From contig NZ_FNNZ01000003.1 in assembly GCF_900106925.1 (NCBI RefSeq), positions 186,001 to 250,000 on the forward strand: 64,000 bases of DNA, given 5' to 3'. Numbering within the stretch: the first letter of the stretch is position 1; every line of letters starts with the position of its first letter. Below the pieces are notes generated by a model, which did not search any database, was not told the DNA's origin, and was given only the letters and a program-made list of their open reading frames with translations. This document shows, piece by piece, positions 39,085 to 47,005 of this stretch. Source of the DNA: Thiocapsa roseopersicina (GTDB lineage Bacteria; Pseudomonadota; Gammaproteobacteria; Chromatiales; Chromatiaceae). The position numbers and the translations under genes are program-made.

Positions 39085-40521
39085 ATGCGTCTCGACATCC
39101 GTTTTCCGTTGATTTACGTCTCGCTGATCCTGCTCACGCTGTCTTTGATCGGCTGCGATCGAGGTCCGACCGAAAAGGACGGCGTCTACAAGGCCGAGGT
39201 CGGAGAGATCCCGGCATCGCCCCAGCGTCCGGGCGATCCCGACAAGGGTTACGACGCGCTCCTCAACCGCTCGGCGGTCACCTGCGGTCTGCCTTATGGG
39301 GCGTATCTCAAGACCCGGGGTGCGGCGACGGACGCGGGTCCGCAGTTTCCGGGCCGGACCGGCCGCAACGCCGAGCTTCCTTACATGCTGACCTCCCATG
39401 TGGCGACTTCCGGGGTCGAGATCGTGACCTCGAACTGTCTGGCCTGCCATGCGTCGACCTTCAACGGCGAGCTGGTCATGGGCCTGGGGAACGAATTTCT
39501 CGATCTGACCGTCGACCCCTTGATCGGGATCGAGGCAGCCGCCGCGTTGGTCGAGGACGGACCCGAAACGACTGAGTGGCGGCGCTGGGCCGATCGGGTC
39601 GGCGCCATCGCCGACTACATGATGACGGACACCGTCGGCGTGAACTCCGCGAACAACCTCACACTGGCCTTGATGGCGCACCGCGACCCGCAGACGCTGG
39701 CCTGGTCCGACACCCCGCTGATCGAGCCGCCGCCGCAGACGCCGCTCCCGGTGAGCGTTCCGCCTTGGTGGAACGTGAGCAAAAAGCACGCGATGTTCTA
39801 CAACGGCGAAGGGCGCGGCGACCACGTCCGCTACATGATCCTCGCCTCGACGACCTGTACCGATTCGGTCGAGGAAGCCGCCGAGATCGACGCCTGGTTC
39901 GTCGACGTACGCGCCTATCTGGCCAGTCTGCAGCCGCCCGAGTACCCCTTCGCCGTCGATCGCGCGCTCGCCGAGCAAGGCTCCGCGGTCTTCGAGAAGA
40001 CCTGCAAGGAGTGTCACGGGACCTACGGCGCGGAGCCGACCTATCCGAATCGCGTCATCGCGCTCGGCAAGGTCAAGACGGACCCCGAGGTCGCGCGCAA
40101 GGGTTTCAGCGATGCGGACCGCTTCCTGAAGTGGTTCGGACGATCCTTCTACGGCGAGCTGTCGCAGGCTGCACCGGCACTCGGCTATGTCGCACCGCCG
40201 CTCGACGGGGTCTGGGCGACCGCGCCCTATCTGCACAACGGCTCGGTGCCGACGATTGCAGCCCTACTCGACAGCCGATCGCGCCCGACCTTCTGGCGGT
40301 TCGACCGGGAAGGCGAGGACCGGCCGGTCTATGATGAGGTCGGCCTCGGTTGGGCCTATCGGGCGTTGGACCACGGCAAGGCCGGCGCCATGAGCTGGGA
40401 GGAGCGCAATCACATCTACGACACCGGCCTTCCCGGCTACGGCAATCAGGGCCACACCTTCGGCGACGATCTGACCGACCCCGAGCGCTTGGCCCTGCTC
40501 GAATATCTCAAGTCGCTTTAA
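39085..40521 (+). CDS. Dihaem c-type cytochrome, RoxA-like
   Basis: This 478-residue lipoprotein cytochrome has a signal ending LTLSLIGCDRGP and two haem sites, CLACH (about residue 131) and CKECH (about residue 310). The C-terminal segment LGYVAPPLDGVWATAPYLHN resembles the RoxA/RoxB rubber oxygenase and MauG/cytochrome c peroxidase superfamily, but the protein is shorter than RoxA. It could be an electron carrier or an oxygenase. A dedicated role is not proven. Its TAA stop codon lies inside the left end of an 86-bp repeat element. Confidence 0.82.
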   Translation: MRLDIRFPLIYVSLILLTLSLIGCDRGPTEKDGVYKAEVGEIPASPQRPGDPDKGYDALLNRSAVTCGLPYGAYLKTRGAATDAGPQFPGRTGRNAELPYMLTSHVATSGVEIVTSNCLACHASTFNGELVMGLGNEFLDLTVDPLIGIEAAAALVEDGPETTEWRRWADRVGAIADYMMTDTVGVNSANNLTLALMAHRDPQTLAWSDTPLIEPPPQTPLPVSVPPWWNVSKKHAMFYNGEGRGDHVRYMILASTTCTDSVEEAAEIDAWFVDVRAYLASLQPPEYPFAVDRALAEQGSAVFEKTCKECHGTYGAEPTYPNRVIALGKVKTDPEVARKGFSDADRFLKWFGRSFYGELSQAAPALGYVAPPLDGVWATAPYLHNGSVPTIAALLDSRSRPTFWRFDREGEDRPVYDEVGLGWAYRALDHGKAGAMSWEERNHIYDTGLPGYGNQGHTFGDDLTDPERLALLEYLKSL

Positions 40522-40603
40522 ACCGCGCCCGGCGCGGTATGCGAGGTTTTGGATGGTATCGGCCCCGGCAGACTTGACGATCGTTGGAGTCGGCGCGGTT
40601 TAA
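40518..40603 (+). repeat. 86-bp terminal-inverted-repeat element, subfamily A, copy 2
   Basis: Perfect ends are TTAAACCGCGCC (40518-40529) and GGCGCGGTTTAA (40592-40603). The interior carries TCGGCCCCGGCAGACTTGA as in copy 3. It overlaps the stop codon of the dihaem cytochrome gene. It is the first member of a pair, followed after 21 A/T-rich bases by the element at 40625. Confidence 0.92.
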
Positions 40604-40624
40604 GATATTGAAAAATATATTATT

Positions 40625-40710
40625 TTAAACTGCGTCTCCGCTAAGGGTTGTGGATGCACCCAACGTCGAGCTCGCTCGAAGATGAGCATCTCGCTCTGGA
40701 CGCGGTTTCG
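40625..40710 (+). repeat. 86-bp terminal-inverted-repeat element, subfamily B, copy 4
   Basis: The left end TTAAACTGCGTC has one mismatch to consensus, and the right end GACGCGGTTTCG is altered at its last two bases. The interior has its own GGGT/ACCC and GATG/CATC pairings and ends CTCTG like copies at 31900 and 41377. It is the second member of the pair with 40518. Confidence 0.8.
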
Positions 40711-40754
40711 ACCATCGAAAAACCTTCAACACATCATAAAAGAGGACAACACAG

Positions 40755-41237
40755 ATGATTCGAACGACAAGCATCCCCGTGATCCTGGTTGCCGCGCTCC
40801 TGACCGCCCCGTTGCCGGTCCTTGCCGGCGACGACGAGCATGATCTCGGACTCGTGAGCTGGATGGGGCGCCTCCAGTACTACACGCACAAGCTCGGTCT
40901 CGCGGTCGATGCCGGAAACAAGCCGCTTGTCGCCTACTACATCCACGAGGTCGAAGAGGTCATCGAGAAGATAGAAGACATCGACGATGCCGACGGCGTG
41001 CCCATCGGCAAGCTCGTCAAAGAGATCCTCGTGCCGACCTTCGAGAGCCTCGAGGAATCCTCCGAATCAGGCGACGAGGCGCGCGTCGATCGCGATTACA
41101 ATCGTCTGCTCGGTGCCTGCAATCAGTGTCACGAGAAAGCCAACCGTCCTTATCTCATCGTCGAGCGCCGGCACGACAATCCCTATATGCAGCGCTTCAA
41201 ACCGAGCAGGGTGGCGGTCGAGCCTGTCTCCGAGTGA
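40755..41237 (+). CDS. Small monohaem cytochrome, cytochrome c'-like
   Basis: This 160-residue periplasmic protein has a signal peptide (IPVILVAALLTAPLPVLAG) and a mainly helical, acidic body. A single haem c site CNQCH lies near the C-terminus (about residue 122), followed by EKANRPYLIVERR. Overall layout resembles cytochrome c' type four-helix bundles. AGAGGA at 40740-40745 supports the ATG. The position after the RoxA-like cytochrome, separated by paired repeat elements, suggests it is an electron partner, which is inference. Confidence 0.8.
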   Translation: MIRTTSIPVILVAALLTAPLPVLAGDDEHDLGLVSWMGRLQYYTHKLGLAVDAGNKPLVAYYIHEVEEVIEKIEDIDDADGVPIGKLVKEILVPTFESLEESSESGDEARVDRDYNRLLGACNQCHEKANRPYLIVERRHDNPYMQRFKPSRVAVEPVSE

Positions 41238-41268
41238 TCGGCAGCCCGTTGCCGTATCCGGCTTCGAG

Positions 41269-41355
41269 TTAAACCGCGCCCAGCGCAGTATGCGGTGTTT
41301 TTGGATGGGATCGGCCCCGGCAGACTTGACGACCGTTAGAGCTGGCGCGGTTTAA
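41269..41355 (+). repeat. 87-bp terminal-inverted-repeat element, subfamily A, copy 3
   Basis: Perfect ends are TTAAACCGCGCC (41269-41280) and GGCGCGGTTTAA (41344-41355). The interior is very close to copy 1 (14401) on the opposite strand and copy 2 (40518). It is the first member of a pair with 41377, again after 21 A/T-rich bases. Confidence 0.92.
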
Positions 41356-41376
41356 GGTATTAAAAAATCTTAAATT

Positions 41377-41462
41377 TTAAACCGCGTCCCCACAAAAGTC
41401 GGAAAAATCCTTGAGCCCGACACTAAACGAGAACGACGCATTTCACTCTGGACGCGGTTTAA
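41377..41462 (+). repeat. 86-bp terminal-inverted-repeat element, subfamily B, copy 5
   Basis: Perfect ends are TTAAACCGCGTC (41377-41388) and GACGCGGTTTAA (41451-41462). The interior is unrelated to subfamily A but ends CACTCTG, like other B copies. It is the second member of the pair. Confidence 0.9.
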
Positions 41463-41525
41463 TGTGCTGCTGCGCAGGAAGGGGAGGTCGGATGCGGGTC
41501 GAGCGAATAAATGATCAAAAAGCGC

Positions 41526-41554
41526 TTGCACTATCGGCCTTTCCCCTGTAATCT
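41526..41554 (+). promoter_or_regulatory. Promoter of the initiator tRNA gene
   Basis: TTGCAC (41526-41531) and TAATCT (41549-41554) are spaced by 17 bp. The -10 ends 12 bp before the mature tRNA 5' end, so the leader would be only a few bases. Confidence 0.6.
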
Positions 41555-41566
41555 TGTTAACTCAGT

Positions 41567-41643
<77 letters not shown>

Positions 41644-41650
41644 AAACGAA

Positions 41651-41686
41651 AAGGGCTTACGGTTAATCGCCGCAAGCCCTTTTTTT
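41651..41686 (+). terminator. Rho-independent terminator of the tRNA-fMet gene
   Basis: AAGGGCTTACGG (41651-41662) pairs with CCGCAAGCCCT (41670-41680) with one mismatch. It is followed directly by a run of seven or more T (from about 41680), a textbook intrinsic terminator. Confidence 0.93.
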
Positions 41687-41950
41687 GTCTGCGAATCTTG
41701 TCCGTGACGACTTCATCGCCAAGCGGCTGCTCGATCCTCGTCGGAAGCGACAGGAGCAAGGGGACGCGGCAGCCTCTCCTCGGAGACACACCGCGGAGCG
41801 GGTATCACGAGTCGTTTGAGGTTGAGGTGGTCGACCTAATGAACGACGAGGCAGCCGGGACGTCCCGAGCCTCGATCATAAGGTGAGGGATGTTGTCTCC
41901 CGCGGTGGAACACGGACCGACGCGGAGCACCGGTCCGTGTGGGGGCGGGG
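41687..41950. other. Gene-free stretch between tRNA-fMet and the EF-G-like gene
   Basis: About 264 bp downstream of the tRNA terminator and of the leftward EF-G-like gene. A 62-codon open frame crosses part of it but has no ribosome binding site and no protein-like composition. I see no repeat, promoter or terminator here. Confidence 0.5.
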
Positions 41951-43996
41951 TCAGTCTTCCGCGCGCTGGTAGGCGTCGGCGAGCTGTTTCTGGATGTTCG
42001 CGGGCACCGTGTCGTAGTGACTGAGCTCGATGCTGTAGGTCCCTTCACCGCCGGTCAGGGCCTTCAGGCGTGCATCGTAGCCGTCGAGCTCCGCGAGCGG
42101 GACCTCGCCCTCGATGACGATCCGGCCGCGGCTCTTGCTGTCGCTGCCGTTGATGCGGCCGCGGCGACTGGAGAGGTCGCCTGCGAGGTCGCCCATCGCG
42201 GTGCCTTGGGCCGTGATCCGGATCTTGACGATCGGCTCGAGCAGGACCGGGCGGGCCTTCTCGACCGCCTCGATGAACGCCTTGCGCCCTGCCGTCGAGA
42301 AGGCGATGTCTTTGGAGTCGACGGGGTGGAACTTGCCGTCGTAGACCGTCACGCGAATGTCGTGCATCGGATAACCGGCGATGGCGCCTTCGTCGAGCAC
42401 CTGCCGCACGCCTTTCTCGATCGAGGGGATGAAGTTGTTCGGGATCACGCCGCCGACGACGGCATCGACGAACTCGAAACCGGCGCCGCGCTCCATGGGC
42501 TCGACACGCAGATAGACCTCGCCGAACTGTCCGGCACCGCCGGTTTGCTTCTTGTGCCGATGATGTCCCTCGGCGTGCGCCGTGATGGTCTCGCGGTAAG
42601 GGATGCTCGGCGGATGGGTCTCGACCTCGACATGGTATTGATCCGCGAGTCGGCGCAAGAGCACGCGCAGATGCAGCTCGCCGAGTCCGCGCATGACCGT
42701 CTCGTTCGCGGCGGCGTTGTGCTCGACGTGGAAGCAGGGGTCTTCGGATTCGAGCTTGTGCAGGGCATCGGTCAGCTTCTGCTCGTCGCCGCGTTTGGTC
42801 GGGTGGATCGCGAGGCCGAACAGCGGAACCGGGCACTCCAGGCTCGAGAGGTGGAAGTTGTCCTCCTCGTGCGAGTCATGCAGCACGGCGTCGAAATGGA
42901 TGTCGTCGATGCGCGATACCGCCAGGATGTCGCCGGGAACGCCCTCGGGGACCTCGATCTGCTCGGCCCCGTGGAGACGATACAGATGGTTGACCTTGAA
43001 CGGCTTGCGCGCGTCGCCGATGTAGAGCTGGCTTTGCGCCGTGATGCGTCCCTGATGGATACGGAAGATCCCGAGCTTGCCGCGGAAGGGGTCGTTGATG
43101 ATCTTGAAGACATGCGCGATGGCGTGCTTGGCTGGATCGGGATCGACGCTCACCGGACTCATGGCGGCGCCTTCGCCCTTGAGGAAGGGCGGCGGATTGC
43201 CTTCCGAGGGATTCGGCATGAGGCGCGTGATGATCTCGATCAGCTCGCTCATGCCGGCCCCGGTCGCCGCCGACACGTAACAGATCGGGATCAGGTGGGC
43301 CTCGCGCAGCGCCGCCTCGAAGGGATCGTGCAGCTGCTCGGGCTTGAGCTCCTGGCCCTGCTCGAGATAGACCTCCATCAGGGCTTCGTCGACCTCGACC
43401 ACCTGGTCGATGATCCGGCTGTGCGCCTCGGCAACGGATGAAAAGTCGGCACCTTCGCCGCTTGGCTGGAAGAAGCAGTCGATGACCCGCTTGCCGCCCT
43501 CTGCGGGCAGGTTGATCGGGAGGCATTCGGCGCCGAAGGTCTCGCGGATCTGATCGGTCAGTTGAGCCAGATCGGCATCGGGTGCATCGATCTGATTGAC
43601 GATGATCATGCGGCAGAGGTTGCGGTTGTCGGCTGCCTTCATCATCCGCAGGGTCATCGGCTCGATCCCGGACTGCGCATTGATGACGATCGCCGCGGTC
43701 TCCACGGCCGGCAGGACCGAGATGGAGCGCCCCAGGAAATCCGGATAGCCGGGGGTGTCGATTAGGTTGACGTGCTTGTCGTGCGCGTCGAAGCTGGTGA
43801 TGGAGGCGTCCAGCGAGTGGAGCAGCTCCTTTTCCATCGGATCGAAGTCGCAGACCGTGGTCCCCTTGGTCACGCTGCCGGGGGTCGAGATCACTCCGGT
43901 CGCGGCGAGCAGCGCTTCGACCAGCGTGGTCTTGCCGGATCCGGCGTGACCGACCAGGGCAAGGTTGCGGACGTCCTCGGCATTGTAATCAGACAT
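41951..43996 (-). CDS. Elongation factor G-like GTPase
   Basis: This 681-residue translational GTPase belongs to the EF-G-like subfamily rather than the ribosomal-operon fusA. Visible motifs are the P-loop GHAGSGKTTL, a diverged switch I (FDPMEKELLHSLDASI), G3 DTPGYPDF and G4 NQID in place of the usual NKxD. Domains II-V follow, with ATGAGMSELIEII and the C-terminal DYDARLKALTGGEGTYSIEL. Such proteins may act in ribosome recycling, stress or other roles. It is transcribed leftward from a TATAAT-bearing promoter region. Confidence 0.9.
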   Translation of the reverse strand: MSDYNAEDVRNLALVGHAGSGKTTLVEALLAATGVISTPGSVTKGTTVCDFDPMEKELLHSLDASITSFDAHDKHVNLIDTPGYPDFLGRSISVLPAVETAAIVINAQSGIEPMTLRMMKAADNRNLCRMIIVNQIDAPDADLAQLTDQIRETFGAECLPINLPAEGGKRVIDCFFQPSGEGADFSSVAEAHSRIIDQVVEVDEALMEVYLEQGQELKPEQLHDPFEAALREAHLIPICYVSAATGAGMSELIEIITRLMPNPSEGNPPPFLKGEGAAMSPVSVDPDPAKHAIAHVFKIINDPFRGKLGIFRIHQGRITAQSQLYIGDARKPFKVNHLYRLHGAEQIEVPEGVPGDILAVSRIDDIHFDAVLHDSHEEDNFHLSSLECPVPLFGLAIHPTKRGDEQKLTDALHKLESEDPCFHVEHNAAANETVMRGLGELHLRVLLRRLADQYHVEVETHPPSIPYRETITAHAEGHHRHKKQTGGAGQFGEVYLRVEPMERGAGFEFVDAVVGGVIPNNFIPSIEKGVRQVLDEGAIAGYPMHDIRVTVYDGKFHPVDSKDIAFSTAGRKAFIEAVEKARPVLLEPIVKIRITAQGTAMGDLAGDLSSRRGRINGSDSKSRGRIVIEGEVPLAELDGYDARLKALTGGEGTYSIELSHYDTVPANIQKQLADAYQRAED

Positions 43997-44076
43997 CGGT
44001 GATCCTGTAGTGGCGTTTGGTGAGGTGCGGGCGCGTCGTCGTGCGGCTTCCCGTCGAGATTCGTTTACGGGCCGAA

Positions 44077-44082
44077 ATTATA
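44077..44082 (-). promoter_or_regulatory. TATAAT -10 element upstream of the EF-G-like gene
   Basis: A perfect TATAAT on the minus strand lies about 80 bp upstream of the ATG at 43996. No good -35 is found at 16-18 bp, so the promoter may depend on an activator or be only part of the signal. Confidence 0.4.
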
Positions 44083-44230
44083 CCGTAACTCGGGTGCGGC
44101 CCTGATCGGGGATCGATCGGAATTCGTGTCTTGGCCTGTCGCGGATCAAGTCGGAGCGGTGGCTCGGGGCTCGATATGCTCGTGGCGAGGGGGCGCGAGC
44201 GGATCCGTGTACGTGCCCGAATCGCAGGCC

Positions 44231-44255
44231 AAAAAAAGGCGGCCGATCGGCCGCC
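44231..44255 (-). terminator. Orphan leftward intrinsic terminator
   Basis: GGCGGCCGATCGGCCGCC (44238-44255) is a perfect palindrome and is followed on the minus strand by seven T (44237-44231). No annotated gene upstream on that strand would use it: the next leftward gene starts only at 43996, beyond it. It therefore implies a separate leftward transcript or a leader that terminates early. Confidence 0.75.
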
Positions 44256-44270
44256 GAAGGACGCACAGCT

Positions 44271-44363
44271 ATGGAGAGGAAAAACGCTATCGAGGCAATC
44301 CTGTCCGCCTGTACGGACCAATCGATTCTCGAGCTCGAATGCCTGTATTCGCGCTATCCTTGA
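44271..44363 (+). CDS. Possible 30-residue small protein
   Basis: An ATG at 44271 follows AAGGA at 44257-44261 with 9-base spacing and opens a 30-codon frame ending TGA at 44361. The predicted peptide (start MERKNAIEAILSAC, end LECLYSRYP) is amphipathic and looks protein-like. The same frame continues after the TGA for 36 more codons of plausible composition (for example LIGVAAVFLLDENSVT) to TAG before the YbhB gene, so this could instead be a remnant with a stop mutation. Third-position GC looks lower than in neighbouring genes. Unproven. Confidence 0.3.
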   Translation: MERKNAIEAILSACTDQSILELECLYSRYP

Positions 44364-44503
44364 AGGGGATGCGGCACCGCGGGTTTGATCGGCGTAGCCG
44401 CGGTGTTTCTGCTCGATGAAAACTCCGTGACCCGAATCGATGTCGAAACGGGACGACGGGGCGTTGATGCCCCATAGGTTAGCACATCTGTGGAGACGTA
44501 AAG

Positions 44504-44977
44504 ATGTCAATGGTTCTGAAATCGGACGCTTTTGCCGACGGAGCGCACATCCCCGTGCGCTACACCTGCGAGGGAGAAGACATCTCGCCGCCTCTGACGT
44601 GGGAGAGTCTTCCCGAAGGTACGGCTAGCCTGGTCTTGATCGTCGATGATCCGGATGCCCCTGACCCCGCCGCTCCGCGGATGGTCTGGGATCATTGGAT
44701 TCTTTATAACCTGCCTCCCGAGGCCATGCTCGCCGAAGGAATGACCTCCGACCGTCTACCCGTCGGGACCGGCGAAGGAATCAACACTTGGGGACGTGTC
44801 GGTTATGGCGGACCTTGTCCGCCGGTTGGTTGTCACCGCTATTTCCATCGTCTCTATGCGCTCGATATCCGCCTGCCGAGCGAGTTGGGAACCCCGACCA
44901 AGGACGAGCTCCTGCTTGCAATGGAAGACCATATCCTCGGTCGCACCGAGCTGGTCGGCATCTACGAGAAGCGTTAA
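44504..44977 (+). CDS. YbhB/YbcL family phosphatidylethanolamine-binding protein
   Basis: This 157-residue PEBP-fold protein is related to the Raf kinase inhibitor protein. It shows the ligand-site segments VRYTCEGEDISPPLTW, VLIVDDPDAPDP, DHWILYNLPP and YGGPCPPVGCHRYFHRLYAL. No signal peptide is present. GGAG at 44492-44495 supports ATG 44504. Function in bacteria is not established. A pair of repeat elements begins 3 bp after its stop codon. Confidence 0.92.
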   Translation: MSMVLKSDAFADGAHIPVRYTCEGEDISPPLTWESLPEGTASLVLIVDDPDAPDPAAPRMVWDHWILYNLPPEAMLAEGMTSDRLPVGTGEGINTWGRVGYGGPCPPVGCHRYFHRLYALDIRLPSELGTPTKDELLLAMEDHILGRTELVGIYEKR

Positions 44978-44980
44978 GCG

Positions 44981-45067
44981 TTAAACCGCGTCTTGGAGCG
45001 ACACGCGAGGTTATCAGGTGATGATGCGTCGCGGTGACATGCAAGGGGTGCAGCGGACGCGGTTTAA
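44981..45067 (+). repeat. 87-bp terminal-inverted-repeat element, subfamily B, copy 6
   Basis: Perfect ends are TTAAACCGCGTC (44981-44992) and GACGCGGTTTAA (45056-45067). It starts 3 bp after the YbhB stop, where GCGTTAA occurs twice in tandem across the junction. It is the first member of a pair with 45085, separated by 17 A/T-rich bases. Confidence 0.9.
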
Positions 45068-45084
45068 GTGAATTTTTTAATTTT

Positions 45085-45171
45085 CTAAACCGCGTCTACT
45101 GAGAGGTCTTTGGGTCGATACGAGGTCGAGGTCAGCCGGGACCGGCGCTTGTCGCGCCGGACGCGGTTTAG
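45085..45171 (+). repeat. 87-bp terminal-inverted-repeat element, subfamily B, copy 7
   Basis: Perfect ends are CTAAACCGCGTC (45085-45096) and GACGCGGTTTAG (45160-45171). The interior ends with a strong CCGGCGC/GCGCCGG hairpin. It lies 5 bp from the ccmI stop codon on the opposite strand, where GTTTAG is repeated. Confidence 0.9.
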
Positions 45172-45176
45172 TAGGT

Positions 45177-46508
45177 TTAGGGCCTGATCCGGTCGATGAC
45201 GACGGCGACTTGGGTCTTTCCGGCGCTGTCGATCGGCCCGCTTTCGCCCTCGAGGTCGCCGGGTTGCGGTGTCGCTTGGCCGCTTTTGGCCACGCGTGCA
45301 CCGATCATGACCTGCGGGAAGGAGGAGAGGCTCATCTCGGGCATCATCGCCATACTGTCGTCGAGTGTGACGCGGGTCGGTAAGTCTTTCACCTGGACGC
45401 GCTGAACGGCGAGCGGCATCGGCGGGCCGGCGACGGCGCGTGCAAAGATGAACACGATGTCGTCCGGAGCGGCACCGGCCGAGATGGCCTGATCCAGGCT
45501 CACGTCGGCGGTGACCGATGCCCCGGCGGTAGGCGCCGGCGCGGCGGGCGATTCGGCCTGCGCCCGCTGTGCTGCGGCCGGTTCGGTAGGCTCAGCGGCG
45601 GCGGGCACGGAGGGTGCGGCTGCTGCGTTCGAGGGTGCGCCCGCGCGCGTCTGCGCCTCCGTGATCATCTCGCGCATGTCCGCGGCGTCCTCCGACGCGG
45701 GGTCCATCTCGTCGAGGATACGCTGCCAAGCCGTCGCCGCGGCGGTGAATTGCCCGCGCTGGTAATAGAGCATCCCCGAAAGCCACCGGGCGCTCACGTT
45801 GTCCGGGTCGGCCTTCAGGACCTGCTCGATCAGTGCGGCCGGCTCGCCTTCCAGGCTGTTGTTGCTGTTCGCGGCCAGGGCCTCCGCATAGGCGAGCATC
45901 ACATCCGGGCGCTCCGGTGCCAAGGCATAGGCCCTCGACACGGCTTCGAGTGCCTGCTCGGGACGGCGCATGGTGAAATAGGTCCGACCGATCATCAACC
46001 AGCCGTCGACGTTGTTCGGATCCTCGGCCAGCCGCTCGGCGAGACGCTCGACCAAGACCTCGAGCGGCGGGAGCTCCTCGCCGTCGGGTCCGACCAAAGG
46101 CTGTTGTGTCTCGCCGCTCAGCGCGACGCCTTCGATCCGCTTGATGATCTCGCGGTGGCCGACCTCGTTATAGACCAGCACCGCCGCTGTCGGCACCGCC
46201 ACCGCCAGCACGATCGCCATCCAGCGCCCGCCGGAAGCGCCGCGACGCTCTGATGCCGCGAGCTCGCCCGGGATGTCGCGCAGCAGATCGCGTTCCAGAT
46301 CGCGTCTTGCCGCGGCGTACTGGTCTTGTTCCAGAAAGCCACCGGCAAGGTCGGCATCCAGCTCTTGGAGCCGCTGCTTGAAGACCGTGAGATTCAGCTC
46401 GTCCTGCTCGGGAGCCTCGGTCGCCTTCTCGGGCTGCAGCAGCGGCAGGGCGACAAAGAACAAGGCCAAGCCCATGAGCCCGGCGGTCAAAATCCAGAAG
46501 ATGATCAT
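45177..46508 (-). CDS. ccmI: Cytochrome c biogenesis protein CcmI
   Basis: This 443-residue inner-membrane protein presents apocytochrome c to the haem ligation complex. Two N-terminal transmembrane helices (IIFWILTAGLMGLALFFVAL, and one near WMAIVLAVAVPTAAVLVYN) flank a cytoplasmic coiled loop. TPR-type repeats follow (around DGWLMIGRTYFTMRRPEQAL and VSARWLSGMLYYQRGQFTAA), then a C-terminal periplasmic domain after an Ala/Pro-rich linker. ATG 46508 overlaps the ccmH stop by 4 bp. It is the last gene of the ccm operon. Confidence 0.93.
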   Translation of the reverse strand: MIIFWILTAGLMGLALFFVALPLLQPEKATEAPEQDELNLTVFKQRLQELDADLAGGFLEQDQYAAARRDLERDLLRDIPGELAASERRGASGGRWMAIVLAVAVPTAAVLVYNEVGHREIIKRIEGVALSGETQQPLVGPDGEELPPLEVLVERLAERLAEDPNNVDGWLMIGRTYFTMRRPEQALEAVSRAYALAPERPDVMLAYAEALAANSNNSLEGEPAALIEQVLKADPDNVSARWLSGMLYYQRGQFTAAATAWQRILDEMDPASEDAADMREMITEAQTRAGAPSNAAAAPSVPAAAEPTEPAAAQRAQAESPAAPAPTAGASVTADVSLDQAISAGAAPDDIVFIFARAVAGPPMPLAVQRVQVKDLPTRVTLDDSMAMMPEMSLSSFPQVMIGARVAKSGQATPQPGDLEGESGPIDSAGKTQVAVVIDRIRP

Positions 46509-47005
46509 TTGATGGTTTCTTGTTTGTCGCCGCCGGCGGCGAGCAGTCGTTGAAGACGGGCGCGTTCGGCCTCGGTGAGATCCTCCTCGGGCTCGTCCTT
46601 CTTGCGCCCGAGCGTGCGGAACAGCAGGTAGCCGCCCACGCCGAGGAAGATGAAGGGGCCGAACCAGAGGATGTAGGTCGATGGCTTGATCGGAGGCTCG
46701 TAGAGCACGAAGTCGCCGTAGCGATCCACCAGGAAGGTCACGATCTCCTCGTCGCTTTGACCCTCGAGCATCATGCGATAGACCTCTTCGCGCAGGTCCT
46801 GCGCCACCCCGGCCTGCGAGCCGGCGAGCGACTCGTTTTGGCAGACCAGGCAGCGTAGCTTGGCGATCAGGTCGCGAAACGCCTCGTGCTGGCCGGGTTG
46901 CTCGAACTTGAACTCTTCGAGCGTGTAGGCGGATGGATTGCCGAACGCCAGTGTGCCGGCGATCAGCGCGAGGCTTAGAGACAGCTTGCGGACGCGGTGA
47001 ATCAT
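46505..47005 (-). CDS. ccmH: Cytochrome c maturation protein CcmH
   Basis: This 166-residue membrane-anchored thiol oxidoreductase keeps the apocytochrome CXXCH cysteines reduced. It has a signal sequence (SLSLALIAGTLAFGNPSAYT), the active site LRCLVCQNES and one C-terminal transmembrane helix (YILWFGPFIFLGVGGYLLF), then a charged tail. The start at 47005 overlaps ccmG by 4 bp, and its stop overlaps ccmI by 4 bp. Confidence 0.95.
   Translation of the reverse strand: MIHRVRKLSLSLALIAGTLAFGNPSAYTLEEFKFEQPGQHEAFRDLIAKLRCLVCQNESLAGSQAGVAQDLREEVYRMMLEGQSDEEIVTFLVDRYGDFVLYEPPIKPSTYILWFGPFIFLGVGGYLLFRTLGRKKDEPEEDLTEAERARLQRLLAAGGDKQETIK

Noticed and set aside
41698-41886. 62-codon frame downstream of tRNA-fMet
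   Set aside because: It has no ribosome binding site, no conserved-looking pattern, and lies just beyond a strong terminator.
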